Positions 32,633-44,181 are shown, counted from the stretch's first letter. The stretch: DNA of 64,000 nt from Ceratobasidium sp. AG-K (GCA_037039685.1 JAWNGF010000003.1:2356001-2420000); one strand, 5' to 3'. The notes: a model not told the origin generated them from the letters alone. Numbers and translations: made by a program.

Positions 32633-35290
32633 CTATAGACATCCACAGTCGCTCTTGGACCCGACATAGTACGAAGGCAAGAGCTCAGGGGCTTGCCGTT
32701 CGCCCCGTTCACTGTAAACAGTTAGTACCCTGACTAACTGGACTGAAACAAGAATAACCTACATTTGATCTAAGGCTTGAATTAAATCATAATTAATCTC
32801 CTGAGAAACGACTGAATCAAACTTGTATGCCGGGTGGGACCGGATAAAGTTGCGAATCCACGTAGCAGGGGTCTGAAGCGAACCTGTTGCCACTCCGTTA
32901 GTCTATACTCAAAATGATAATTGACTAGTAGCATACCATCCGCGCGCCGTTTGATCAAGTCCAAATACTTTTGCAACTTGAGCTTAGCCGTAAATTCGAC
33001 ATTAAGCGAGTCAAGGTACGCATTCACAACACCCAACAAACCAGGGAACGAACCCTACATAGCAGTGGGTAAGTGAATGCATCTAGTCAGGTGGTCTGTG
33101 GGCGTACCTTGCCATTGATAATCTCAGCCATCGTCATTTCCTCATACTCGTCCTCGATGGGACCGAGCTCCGGGAACCCGGGGGATGGGCAGCGAGATTG
33201 GTCCGCGGAGAGGGGCGGTGATCGGTCAGCGTGCGAATGTCCGTTGCCATTCGAGTGCCCGTTTCCGTTTGAGTGGCCGTTCGTGTGACCGTTCGTGTGG
33301 CCATTGGTATGTCCGTTGGTATGTCCGTTGGTATGTCCATTTGCATGTCCATTTGCATGTCCGTTTGCATGCCCGTTGACATGACCATTGCCATTGACAT
33401 GTCCCAGTGGTGGAGAGGCCCGAGGCCACACCCCCTTTCTGAACCAGAACTTCTCCCCATGCACTGCATCTCTACGCTGTGCTCGTGCCATGTTCTGGTC
33501 CACCCGACTAATCGGGATATAAAAGTTCAGCCCAAAGCTTAGAATCGCCCGCGAGAGCAGGACGATAAACACGGAATAGGCCGCGTTTTCAAAGTCGGTG
33601 GGCTGAACCTCCATTGTGCGGAATTCAACTCGCCACCCGATAGCACTGTTGGCTGGGGGTGGCTTGAAGCGCAGAGATTGCCAGTTTGTGGATTGGAGGG
33701 ATTCAAAGTGGTCGGTGGACTGGTTGTCATCAAGGTCGATGGCTTCGGAAAAGACTACAAGTGGGTCGCGGATGAATAAGTGAGCAATGTGTTTTGCAAG
33801 GAGGTCGTCAATGTCTAGAAATGGTGTAAGCGGGGTTCATAATTGGTTGAAGTAGGACTTACTGCTGTCACGGAGCCTATCGTACACCTTTTCATCAACA
33901 AGGACCGGAACGTCATTGTACTCTGGTCGGTTGTTAAAGTCTTGTGAGAGATACATGTCGACACTGCCATAACGGGACTTGGGTATCACATATTTATTGT
34001 TCTTGAGTGGCTGCAAAAGGGGTTAGCGAAATGAACTCATCCCAACTGAGCAATGTACCTTCAGTCCACGCTCCTCCTCAGTCCTATCGTCCACGCTTCC
34101 AGAGATAATATCCCATCGGCAATCGACATCCGAAAGATAACCCCGATACGCAGGAGACGAGGCCGTCAACGCCATCTATGGGTGTATCGTCAGTCCTGCT
34201 CGCTAGTTACAGCTCATGCAACTTACCATGATAGGAGCAACCGGGACCAACGCATCGTACACCGTCCGAGCTTCGTCTACGTTGCACGCTTGGAACGTAA
34301 TTTGAAGACAACAACACCCCATGCCGAATCCCATGGCATCGAGGTAAATGTGATCTGGCTTGGCGGCTCCATCTCGTGCCTCTGCAATCTGACTGTTAGG
34401 GTACACATAAATGCGAGGATCTGAGATACGGACCATGATCTTCGGGATAGATGTCTCTATCCCAGGGGATTGTAGGATCAATGAATGGCTTGGGAGTGTT
34501 GCTATCAAAGTAAATGGGGACATTGATAGCAACCTTGGAGCCTCGACGACGACGAATGTTGGCAGTCAATGTTCTGTAGATCACTGATTAGAGTGCAAGT
34601 GAGATGATCAGGCAAGCACTCACGGGAAGCGTGCGTGGGGATTTGTAATCTCCTCTGGCAGGAACAAGCTATGGCTCGACGTCGCTCCCGCCGGGTCGGT
34701 TGGAGGGTCGGTAAAGACTTCCCGCACGCCCAAGCGGGGAAACGATGTCAGAGTCATGGGAACTTCGTGGGGCAATAAATATTCCTTGGCGAGTCGCCGG
34801 CGGTATCGCATGTTCTGTTCGACTGTCAATAGATTGGAGACTGTCCCATTGTATGGGGAGCCTGGGGTTGACTCGAGCATGTAGCGACCATACTCGGGGT
34901 GGAATGTGGGAACAGATCCACTGTGAAACAGATTAGCTAAACCTTTCATTCAAGCGATTAAACTCACGCAGAAGCGGGTGATCCATTGCAAAGATCGGTT
35001 ACGACACCTTGGAGCTTGGCCAGAATCTCGCTCTGACGTAGGGACAGTCGTGCGTTCTTGTTCTCATCGTCATAGGACACAACTATGTACTCGATCTGGA
35101 TCGGGTCAGTTTGGGATCGGAATGGCTCCGCGCTACTCACCTCGTCGCCCCAGAGCAGAGTGTCGCCCTCTCGATCTTTGAGCTTGCGCCAAATGTTGAG
35201 AAACTGGGTAATACCGTGTTCACGTATGTGATCGGCGTACTTCTGGCCTTCCTCCCAGGTAAGCGGGGTACCAAGAAACAGTAAACCCAT
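32633..35290 (-). CDS. GCS1: Glutamate-cysteine ligase (glutathione step 1)
   Basis: Catalytic enzyme that joins glutamate and cysteine, the rate-limiting step of glutathione synthesis, in the cytosol. The start [20 protein letters not shown] followed by [12 protein letters not shown] is diagnostic, as are [32 protein letters not shown] (active-site region), [19 protein letters not shown] and the far C-terminus [17 protein letters not shown]. Roughly ten introns are implied. An in-frame His-Asn-Gly repeat tract (about 33229-33412) lies in the C-terminal third, bounded by [11 protein letters not shown] and [11 protein letters not shown]. The gene is divergent from KTI12 with 328 bp between the starts; this region holds two Yap1-type sites, so oxidative-stress induction is likely. 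Confidence 0.93.
33229..33412 (-). repeat. Hexanucleotide-like repeat coding (His-x-Asn-Gly)n inside GCS1
   Basis: Tandem 12-base units read on the minus strand as [12 protein letters not shown] or H-S-N-G, more than a dozen in series and ending with N-G-N-G-H variants. Units are most uniform in the middle (six successive HTNG) and more diverged at the edges, the usual pattern of a repeat that grows and shrinks by slippage. The frame stays open throughout. Confidence 0.85.
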
Positions 35291-35377
35291 GGTGGTGGTT
35301 GCGAGCTATGGCGTGCTCAGCTGCAGAGTATAAAAGGGCTCGGATTTCGGGAAAGGGCCTACGGAGACCGATTGTAA

Positions 35378-35384
35378 TGACTAA
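35378..35384 (-). promoter_or_regulatory. Candidate Yap1 site TTAGTCA upstream of GCS1
   Basis: On the minus strand the bases read TTAGTCA, the same heptamer through which Yap1 acts on yeast GSH1. It lies about 88 bases upstream of the GCS1 start and can also serve KTI12. Function is inferred from the motif and the downstream gene. Confidence 0.4.
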
Positions 35385-35485
35385 TGCGGCGGGGACTCGG
35401 TCAGGGGGAGCAGCAAGTCAAGAAAGAGCATCTTATAAAGCATCATGATGATAGTGTGCTGAAAAATGAAGTCAGTTGCATAACA

Positions 35486-35492
35486 TTAGTAA
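35486..35492 (+). promoter_or_regulatory. Candidate Yap1 site TTAGTAA upstream of GCS1
   Basis: Exact match to the consensus Yap1/Pap1 response element TTAGTAA, about 196 bases upstream of the GCS1 start and 127 bases upstream of KTI12. Together with the TTAGTCA at 35378 it makes two AP-1-like sites in a 328-base divergent promoter. Confidence 0.4.
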
Positions 35493-35618
35493 GGCCCGCC
35501 GGAGCTGATCCGGGGTAAATTGAATATCGTGTCGTGGAAAATTTGTCAGGCGCCTCCACCCTCAATCCAGTAATGTGTCATAAACACAAGCGCCGATCAT
35601 CAGCCTCCACACCCAACC

Positions 35619-36758
35619 ATGGCACTAGTCACTATTACCGGATTTCCTTCTTCCGGTTTGTTCACCTGACTCTTGGCTGGTGCGATACATAATTGAATTG
35701 GGTCTAGGAAAGACTCGCAGGGCGGCCCAGCTGAAATCATACCTCGAGCAAAAATTACAAGACGAGGATGCTCATCCCGAGACCAAGTCTTGGAAAGTCG
35801 TTGTTCTTTCTGATGAATCGCTGAATATTGCAAGGGGCTCCTACGATGGTATGGCCTCAAGTTGATCGTACCTCGATCTCATTCCCAGGTAGATAGTCGG
35901 TCGGAGAAACCAGCCCGCTCAGCTCTTCTCTCGGCCATCGTCCGTGATCTCTCAAAGAATACTATTCTCGTTGTCGATTCTTTAAACTATATCAAAGGAT
36001 TTCGATACCAGATGTACTGTGCAGCACGAGAAGTTGGTGTTCGAGTCGCCACTGTAAGCTCTCACATTCGGCATTTATCTGGTGACTTACTTTAACGGTA
36101 GATGTTTGTAGTAGCCACTCCAGACATGTGTAAGGATTGGAATCAATCTCGAGGAGAGAACGAGCGATACATCGAATCGACGTATGTACTTGTCACAACC
36201 AATTCCCAAGCCAATTAACATTATTCAGATTCGACAACCTTATTCAACGGTACGAAGAACCCAACTCGATGGTCCGGTGGGACGCACCGCTCTTTACCGT
36301 CCCATGGTCAGACGAATCAGTCCCAGGAGATGATATCTGGCGAGCCATCACCTCTGGAGATAAACGACCTGCGAATCAGGCGGTAGCGGCTGTACGCCCA
36401 TCCACTCTGCTTCTACCCCTGATACTCACGCTTGCAACAGATCGCTAAACCACCTTCGGATGCACTCCAAATTCTCGACCAAACCACAGCGTCAATCGTC
36501 GGAGTCATCATGTCCTCCCAATCCGGAATGGGCGGAACCACCCCTCTCGTCCTTCCCTCCCTTCCCACAATTGACATTACTCTCCCAATGCGACATGTAT
36601 CCCTCCCTGAGCTGTCTCGACACAAGCGACAATTCGTTGCAGCACGAAAGAAAGCAGTTACGCAGGGTTTGGCGGGGAACAAGGGCGAGATGGAGTGGGA
36701 TGCTGCAGGTGTGGGGAGGTTGTTTGTTGAGTACTTGGAAGAAAATCTAGCGCCTTGA
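35619..36758 (+). CDS. KTI12: Kti12, Elongator-associated P-loop protein
   Basis: tRNA-binding ATPase needed by Elongator for wobble-uridine modification. Starts MALVTITGFPSSG, where a short intron splits the P-loop GFPSSGKTRRAAQLKSYL. Further family features: VVVLSDESLNI, ILVVDSLNYIKGFRYQMYC (Walker B-like aspartate), VVATPDMCKDWNQ, RYIESTFDNLIQRYEEPN, WDAPLFTVPW and DDIWRAITSG. The C-terminal half has DALQILDQTTASIVG and SLPELSRHKRQFVAARKKAV, ending FVEYLEENLAP. Five or so introns. It shares its promoter region with GCS1, transcribed the other way. All segments are intact. Confidence 0.9.
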
Positions 36759-36817
36759 GTACAGGGGTATCAAATTTTAATTGGTTCACTGAAAATCTAC
36801 TTGTTTTTACGGCCGCT

Positions 36818-39723
36818 CTACTCGATCCTCCTTACGGCCTTCCAGAACGACGCATACATGTTCACCCGATCAATCGCCTTTTCTGGCCCCGTTCTCACAC
36901 CCAATGGAACCAAATCAAATCCAGCACGCTCAAACACTTCGCAGTACCATGGTTTACGCGCTGCCGAGCGCCAGAATACTGTGCTACCCGGTTTGAGCAC
37001 CCGTGCGAGCTGACCGACTTCTTCGTCCACATCCGCTGAGCCTGGGTCGAACCAGTCGAGGTGATCCATGATGACTGCATGGGTGAGGTGGCTGGGTTGC
37101 ATTCCTTTTAGGACGCTGGTTCAGTGGGGTTAGTGAGTACTGAGATTAGAGGGCGTGGGAGATAACGCACTTGGTGATAGATTCAGTATGTAGTCTGAAA
37201 CTTCCTAGCCTAGAAAAATTGTCCGAGCGTAGGGCGTTGAAACCATCTTTGGTAAGATATGCTGGACAGGATGAGGGGGTATAACGGCCCAGAAGGCACT
37301 GACGCATATAATCAGCATAGTCCTTTCGCGGCTAGGCGTGGACATACCAAGAGATAATGATACGCCCCATTCTTCAGCACCCCAGTACTGGCAAGTGGGT
37401 CCAAAGTATCGCGAGCAAATTCGTAGCAGCTTCCTTCGTTCTACGCGCCCCATTATTTTCCAATCTCAGTCAGCAAGGGGCGGAACATACCAAAAACGCC
37501 CTACGCTGTGCCAATGGAACCCCCAATGCATTCCACAAAAACGCGGGATTATTCAGCACAAGCTTGACAAACCAATTGCTCAGAAGCACTGGACGGAGCT
37601 ATGTCATGCTCTATTGTCAGAAGCCGAGGTCTGACATAGAGGTCAAATATCTACCTTCTCGCGCCAGATTTGTTCCTGTTCCGCGATGGTATTTACCGCG
37701 CACATCCGCTTTGCGTCCTCCAACACGCCTCCGAGGCGTAGAACCCACTGGCTCAACCTTAATCAATTTCATTCCCTCCCCCGTTGCACCAACGCACCTC
37801 GGTAATCCTCAAGGCCCATCCACTATAACCCCTCCTATAAAAGGCACTGCTGAAAGCCTGATCATTTGCCTTCCAGAATTGATACGCAGCGCTCGAGAGC
37901 CAGGGCGACAAGTCCTTGTCCAGTACAGTTCTAAAATCATCGAGTTTACCTGACCCGAACATCTTGAAAAAGGTTTCGTAGGGAAGTGCACGTAGAGCAG
38001 CGAGTTTGAGTTCGACAAGGTGGCCTTGGCTGTTCACCATATCTCAGTCACCCAAAACGGCAAACGGGACAACCAAACATACCAGGGGTTCATGTCAACA
38101 CAATGGATTCTCCGCGGGCCGGCTCCGATAGCATAATGCAACGCATTATCGCCCGCAGAGGAGATAACGAGGATAGAATCGTCCTTGGTGAGATTAAGAT
38201 GCTTCATGTCTTCCATTGGATCTTCCCATGTGAACGCATATATGAAGGTTCGGAACTCTTTATGTACCGCGTGACTATAATAAGGAAGACGCCAAGGCTA
38301 CAATCGAACGTTAGACCAAGTTAGAAGTCTAAGAGAAGGCGCTTACGGTTTGAGAATGGTAATGGAATGAGCTGCTCGGTGGCACGACTTCGGCCGCTTC
38401 ATCTATATCGGAGACTTGACTTGAACTGTCTTCGAGTCGGTACAACGACGAAATCGGCTTGAGACCAGTTGTCACAGCGGGTGACTTGGGGGAGTAGTTT
38501 CCAACCGAATTACCCGAATCGACTTCGAATGCTTCAAGCGCAGCTGAAACATTGATAGAGCGAGAGCAACCGAGCCAGACATAGTATGGACTATCAAGAG
38601 ATACTCGTGAGATTGCCCACAAGATAGGACGAAGTATTATTCTTACATTTGAATGAACCAAGGAATAATCATATTGTTACGGCCATTGAGGATCTTGACG
38701 GTACCAAACTTGTACTGTAGGTAGTCTCGGCGACCAGGTGAGAGGTCTACATGATCCAAGTCAAACCACATTTGCCTAACATCATGTGCTAGTTAAGATT
38801 GGTTCGATACAAGATCATATTTAGTACTCACCAAAACCAATGGCCAACCCATGAACACACCCTTCCAACACCCCCAATCGACTCTTCATGCAACCCCCCA
38901 CTCTTCCTCGCCGCATAAAAGTCAACCACACCCACAAGACCATGCGTAGGATCCAACATCCGATCGACTTTATCAAGTAACCGATGGTACGACGGAATCA
39001 TTGACAATGAATACGAAAGCGTAACCAACGACGCCAATCCCCCGTCCGGGAGCGAAAACGCACACGCGTCCTGGTGCACAACGTGCACGTTGGACCAACC
39101 TCTCGCTTCGAACCGCTTTCGAGCGACTTGGAGTAGAGGTTCGCAGAGGTCTACGAGGTAGACCGCGTCGAATGACTTGATGGGCATGAAATCGTCCATG
39201 GTTTCGATGTTCCAGCCTATACGATCTTATTAGTGGAGTTGAAAAAAATGTGAGTGAGAGTTTTACCTGTTCCCCCTCCGATATCGACCCATACAAGGGG
39301 TTTACCAGTCGCCTGTCGCTCACGCATGTGTGCTGCAACGAGCCTGAGCATCGTCGTGCGGCCGCGAAGGAGCCTCTGACGCGTGGAATCGTATATTTCA
39401 GCTTGACCTTCGTAGAACTAGCAAAGCATCAGTATCCTGTTGGCGATCAATCCAAGGTCGCCCACCTGGTCGAGTCGGTCCTTTTGAGTATCCGACTTGC
39501 CCAATGGCCTCAGGAAACAGTGCCAAATGAAACGGAGGGGAGCTCCCAAGGAGCTATACGACGAATAGATTGCGACAGCACCTATGAAGAGGAGCCATAA
39601 CGTGCTAAACGACTTGGAGTCGAGGTGGCCGTGTCCACTCGATGGGTACCTTCCGAGTAGTAGGCTTAAATCAAGGCGGAGCGCGAACCAAGTCAGGAAC
39701 TTACGACGAGGAAACGTTTCCAT
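36818..39723 (-). CDS. BTA1: Betaine lipid synthase Bta1
   Basis: Enzyme making the phosphorus-free membrane lipid DGTS from diacylglycerol and S-adenosylmethionine. As in other fungi two activities are fused. The N-terminal part has a membrane-proximal helix LWLLFIGAVAIYSSYSS, then the methyltransferase (BtaB-like) domain with VWVDIGGGTGWNIE, VYLVDLCEPLLQVARKRF and VHQDACAF. The C-terminal BtaA-like (DUF3419) domain has ILVISSAGDNALHYAIGAG, IHCVDMNPWYVWL, LVELKLAALRALPYETFFKM and LDWFDPGSADVDEEVGQLAR. About ten introns are needed. A serine-rich insert (NSVGNYSPKSPAVTT) links the domains. Ends FWKAVRRIE. Fungal BTA1 genes are typically induced by phosphate starvation. Confidence 0.9.
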
Positions 39724-40832
39724 CAGGCTTTAGGACGCCCAACAAACGACTCATAGCGATAACCTACGTGCGAAGAGCAAATCGGGGGGGCTATACCTCG
39801 TTCCCTCCGAGTCCTGGCCGTTTATGATGGCTCCGAGCTCTGTACGCAAAGGGTACCACAAGATACGAGAAACCCCGGTGGAGCGCACATGTCTAAATTC
39901 GCATGAAATTACAGGAACAGCAGCGACGCTCGCGAGCCAAGACGTAGCACGTTTGCAAGCGACAAACTTGCCAGACTCGCGCCGCTTTTCAGTTCACGCA
40001 CGTGGCTAGGCAATTATCCGGATTAGGAAGGTGGGAGGTCTGTTCGGAGTCTTTGGTTTGAGATTAGATTCACGGGTGAGACATGATATCGAGCTTGGAT
40101 CTGATTGGGTGATTGGGTAATTGAGGTTGTGGGAGAGTTTGAGACGAGGGCGTGGTTTGTCGTATGTTGTATGTGTCAGCCAAGAGCCGGCGGCAGTCAA
40201 CGGGGTGGATTGACCGGGTCCGGAGATAAAGAGATGATGTCAACTTCCTGGGTTGTGATACAAGCAAACTGGTGGGCTTCTATTGGGCAACCGCAGCGGT
40301 CGTACGTACATGATACAGTTCGTTCATTTGTGCCGGTCACCATTGAGGACTGCTGCGGCCTGCGGGCAACGAGGAACCAGTGAAATGAAATATTTTGTCG
40401 ACAAGTTCGATGCAGTGTACTGACGTCAAAATATTCCCGAAATGAATCGCATACGCTGCGGCTGGAGAGCATACAGCACAAGTGCACATGCCGGAGAAAT
40501 GAATCAGCCGGGAATTTGAGTTGGTCAGGCAATACATCATCGTTATGGTCGATCATACTCACGCTGAAAATAGTGGGGCGAGTCGAGATGGGAAGATCAG
40601 CCAAGTGCCCCAAACGCGTATCGGCACCGTGCACAAGGCAGCCCGGAGGTACACGGTCGATTGGTTATCCCGACTTTAAGAGCCAGCGCCGCATTTGCCA
40701 CACTCGTACTCTCCCTCGATTTCCCAGCTAGTCTATAGTTACCGCGATACTAGCGAAGACGATTGGCTGCCAAGGGAAAAGAAGAATCTGAGATCCTAAT
40801 TTACACTCGAGTAGATACCCAGATCTGGATCA
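39724..40832. other. Spacer between BTA1 and the CDF transporter
   Basis: About 1.1 kb between two divergently transcribed genes. A 145-codon open frame on the minus strand (40197-40634) is the longest; it is cysteine- and histidine-containing but matches no family I know, and it is not counted as a gene. The region must hold the promoters of BTA1 and the transporter. Short tandem-like GATTGGGT repeats occur near 40100. Confidence 0.45.
39999..40004. promoter_or_regulatory. CACGTG(G) box upstream of BTA1
   Basis: A CACGTG E-box followed by G lies 276 bases upstream of the BTA1 start. This is the core bound by Pho4, which activates phosphate-starvation genes including BTA1 in Cryptococcus. 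The hexamer occurs elsewhere in this window too (for example upstream of DUO1), so the assignment is tentative. Confidence 0.3.
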
Positions 40833-42612
40833 ATGCGAGCCCAAACATCGATACAGGGATTACGGCGTCTGCCAAACACTGGCTGCGCTCTAGCCACGTC
40901 GACGTCGCTGCATCCTCGGTCTTCTCAACTGCGGACCGAAACAGACAGCGCTAGAGTATATAGCCCGAGTAGCGGCCGGTCGGGTACCTCTCCAGTCCAC
41001 CCGCATACGACTACTACCCACTCGCACACGACCCCATCTACCCACTCTGCCCGCTCGCTAGCCACAATAGCCTCTCGCCTAGTACTTCCGAAACGGACCG
41101 GCTGGTGTCATCACATCAGTGGGAATTACCATCCATCTCGACACGTCAACAATTCGAGCGTTCACGTGTCACCCCGCTTTACTGGCGCTCTTTATTCCCC
41201 CCACAACCGCCCTGTGCTCGTCCGTCGAACATACGCCCCTGGCTCCCTTTTCTTCAAGCTTATGGAGTCGACGATAACCCAACGACGCGGTCACGCGAAC
41301 AAGGCACACAGTCATGAACACAGCGATGACGAGCACGACCATGCCCACTCACACTCGCACGGTCTACTCCACTCGCACAGTCACAGCCACGGCGCAGAGG
41401 GGGCTGGTGAAATTATCAAGGCTCTGTCGGGAGCAGGTGCGTCACTCGCATGACCGTGGGGATTTTGCTAAAATAAACAAAAAAAGGCGACGCTGGAAGC
41501 AGAATTACGTTGATTGGTCTCGCGAGCAACATTGTCCTATCAGCATCCAAAGGCGTAGCAGGTGTCTACCTCAACTCGGCCGCACTCGTCGCAGACGCCG
41601 CACACTCGCTCAGCGGTTCGTACTTCTAAACTCGGAAAATATCACTAGCTCACAGCTTCCTCTAGATCTGATGGGCGACTTTGTGACCCTTGCGTGCTGG
41701 AAAATCTCCCGCCGATCACCGTCTGACGCGTACCCCTATGGCTATGGCAAATTCGAAACACTCGGCACCGCCGTTGTTTCGCTGTTCCTCGTCGGAGGTG
41801 CTGCTGCCATCGGACTGCACTCGTACACTATGCTCCTCGATGCTCTGTCTCCGACAGTCACAGCCATGCCCCCCGGCCCGGTTCACGACTTTCTCCAACT
41901 CTTGGTCGGTACCAAAGAATCCGTCGGCGAGGTACTAAGCCACACCCACGGCCACGCACACGTCGACGAATCAGCCATGCTCGACCCCAACGCAGCATGG
42001 TTCGCCCTTGCGAGCGTCATCATCAAAGAATGGAACTACCGCGCAACCAAGGTTCGTCCCCCGGCCTTTGCTATTGCCCAACTAACCCTACTATAGCGCG
42101 TAGCAGACGAAATGAAGTCCCCTGTACTCCTCGCAAACGCCTATCACCACCGCTCCGACGCCTATTCGTCCTTTGTCACACTCCTCGCCATCGTCGGAAC
42201 ATGGGCAATGCCCACCCTCCCGCTCGACCCCCTCGGCGGAATGCTCGTCTCGCTCCTCATTCTCCAACAAGGTGTTTCGCTCTGCTGGACCGCATTCGGC
42301 GACTTTACAGACGCCGGCGTCCCGCTCGATACCCGACGCGAACTCAGGTCGCTCGTTAATCCCCTGGTCGCACCCAATGGACTGCTAGGGATCCGAAACG
42401 TCCGAGCGGTCAAGAGCGGGAGTCTCATGTTCGTCGACTTGACAGCCGACGTCCCAGCACGAATGACCGTTCTCGACGCACACGACGTTGAAAAGAGCGT
42501 ACGGGATGCGATTATGACGGGTCGGAGCGAGGTCAAGGAGGTTCGTGTGCATTTGCACGCGGTGGAAGAGGGGAAAGAGGGTAACGGGAGCAAGGAGGAT
42601 TTACCGTGCTAG
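40833..42612 (+). CDS. Mitochondrial cation diffusion facilitator (Mmt1/2-type)
   Basis: Metal/H+ antiporter-type CDF protein of about 540 residues. A long serine/arginine-rich, acid-poor N-terminus (MRAQTSIQGLRRLPNTGC onward, later RPVLVRRTYAPGSLFFKL) could target mitochondria. It is followed by histidine-rich loops HSHEHSDDEHDHAHSHSHG and HSHSHSHG. CDF core: ITLIGLASNIVLSASKG, LVADAAHSLSDLMGDFVTL (first HxxxD site), PYGYGKFETLGT, ANAYHHRSDAYSSFVTLLA (second HxxxD site) and GGMLVSLLILQQGVSL. The cytosolic C-terminal domain has the metallochaperone-like VKEVRVHLHAVEE. Three introns (in SGAG, in HSLSD, and in NYRATKR). The family in yeast moves iron; the metal here is not known. The ATG at 40833 is the first of the frame. 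Confidence 0.85.
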
Positions 42613-42984
42613 TTTAGACGAGCTTAGATGTGGTTTATTTGTGACATTGCATTGTATTTATACTCCAGTTTTGTTGTTATTTTGGCAAATGCTATACTGT
42701 GTTGAAATGTCTGCTTATGGCGCAGTCCGTGTATGTTTTGTGATGGTGATAAAATCGGTGGCAGGGCAGCTTTTGAGCTATCTCTGAATTGTATAGGACT
42801 TTGACGTCTGTTCAGATATCTGGTCGTCGAGATGAAAGAGCCATCTAGACTCAATTACTTTATTTTGACGAGCGAACCGGAGTTTATTACGATCAACCAG
42901 CTCCCACTTCGTTCGTGTCTTGCGTACGAGCCTGTGCGGCGAGTCCTAAGAAATCACCATGGCCATTTCGGTCCGAGTCGATAA
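42613..42984. other. Spacer 3' of the CDF transporter
   Basis: 372 bases with no gene recognised; rich in T-runs near the CDF stop codon, consistent with its 3' untranslated region. Confidence 0.4.
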
Positions 42985-43314
42985 TCATATGGAGCTTGCG
43001 ATTTGCAGACTCGCCAGCAAATCCCATTGCTCCTGGTCCTCTGTAATGTCTCCAGAGCGCTAGGAGCCAATCAGATTTTGCTTCCGCTCGAGACTCACAT
43101 AGCCACTTAGCCACTTACCAAGGAGCGGCGAGCGCTTGTCCACATCCTGCCCTTCAACCGCCCGCGTCACTCGTTTACTCGATTTTTTTAGTGTCCCACT
43201 CGTCGTGGTGCTAGTTGAGATGAGTTAGGGCAGGCTAACCAACCCGCGAGCCTTCCTCACCGCGGGCGCTGCCGCGCCCTGGCGGCTCCCATTGGACTCG
43301 ATTACTAAACTCAT
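42985..43314 (-). CDS. Small hypothetical protein, possible gene
   Basis: A possible small gene of about 70 residues. Joining exons MSLVIESNGSRQGAAAPA..., GTLKKSSKRVTRAVEGQDVD and EDQEQWDLLASLQIASSI through two introns (GTTGGT...CTAG, then GTAAGT...TTACAG) gives one open frame ending at 42985. I do not recognise the product. The middle intron border and acceptor are good; the first donor is weak. Its ATG overlaps the stop codon of the LtrA fragment at 43311 (TGATG-type overlap on the same strand), which may be chance. Confidence 0.35.
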
Positions 43315-44040
43315 GACGTCCCACCAAATACCTTCACCCCGTTTGTACATGGATATTTTACAAGAAACTCAGTCCCCACAAAGAAGTCCACGGGAACTTC
43401 AAATTTGGAGAGCCGACTGGCGTCAAACCTGATTTTCGGCTCCACTTGGGCAGCTTCCTTTTCAATCCGCCTTTTCCCATTCGAAACCGCAAAATACATG
43501 ATGCCCTGTGAGAGGAGGTACTTGGCATAGCCATACTGAGCAAAAACGGATGGGCATCCCACATCGATCAAGAACTGAAGTCCGTATGCGCTTGCTAACG
43601 TTGGCAAAACAGAATACCTAAAGCCGTTCTAGTACAACCCATCGGCGCATACAGCGACGCTTTCACTCACGCTACTGCCCATCTGTATATTACAGCCCAC
43701 TTAGAGATGTACCTTGATCGTATGTCAGCGCATGATGCTGATATTTTCCGAGGTTGAATTAGAGGAAAAGGAGTATGCAGAATCCCAATGGAATCGGCCT
43801 AGGAGAGTAAAGGCGCCAGCTCCGATTGCCGTGATCGTACACTCCTACCACCCGGTTATCGAATTAACCGGTGATAATCCTGAGTTGACTGCTTGGAAGT
43901 GACAATGGGCTTACCCAACACACTCCGCACTAAGACCCTATGATTCATTTTTCACCCTGCAATGCGCGATCCGAGGAGCCATACTCACCATGGTCCCGAT
44001 ACATCTTGATGGCCCGATCCTGTCAAACAAATGATCGCAT
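43311..44040 (-). pseudogene. LtrA-like gene fragment, C-terminal part
   Basis: Degenerate C-terminal exons of a further LtrA family member. LPTLASAYGLQFLIDV joins through an intron to GIMYFAVSNGKRRIEKEAA, exactly as in the tails of genes A-D. Just upstream, LGFCILLFL-stop-FNLGKYQHH is the counterpart of GICMFLLLLLNVGKYQKYL with an in-frame stop (about 43762). Farther up only traces such as QDRAIKMYRDHG remain. No transmembrane core is present. It lies directly downstream of full-length gene C, suggesting that a tandem duplicate has decayed. Confidence 0.65.
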
Positions 44041-44181
44041 GCTACGGACGGTTGTAACATTGCAAGTTCGTATCATTCAGGTCGATTATTCAACTAGCTA
44101 CAATCAACAACCAAGAAACCCGGTCCCCCCCCCCCCTCCCGAAAAAAAAAGTAGACTGAGACTTTGGCCACAGGGATGCTG

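Noticed and set aside
33134..33542. Several overlapping frames over the GCS1 repeat tract on both strands, some rich in M-S-V-G repeats
   Set aside because: They are alternative readings of the 12-base repeat; only the H-x-N-G frame joins to the conserved GCS1 exons.
41314..42096. Alternative long frames over the CDF transporter (arginine-rich)
   Set aside because: They are shadows of the CDF exons; the transporter frame has the HxxxD sites and transmembrane pattern.
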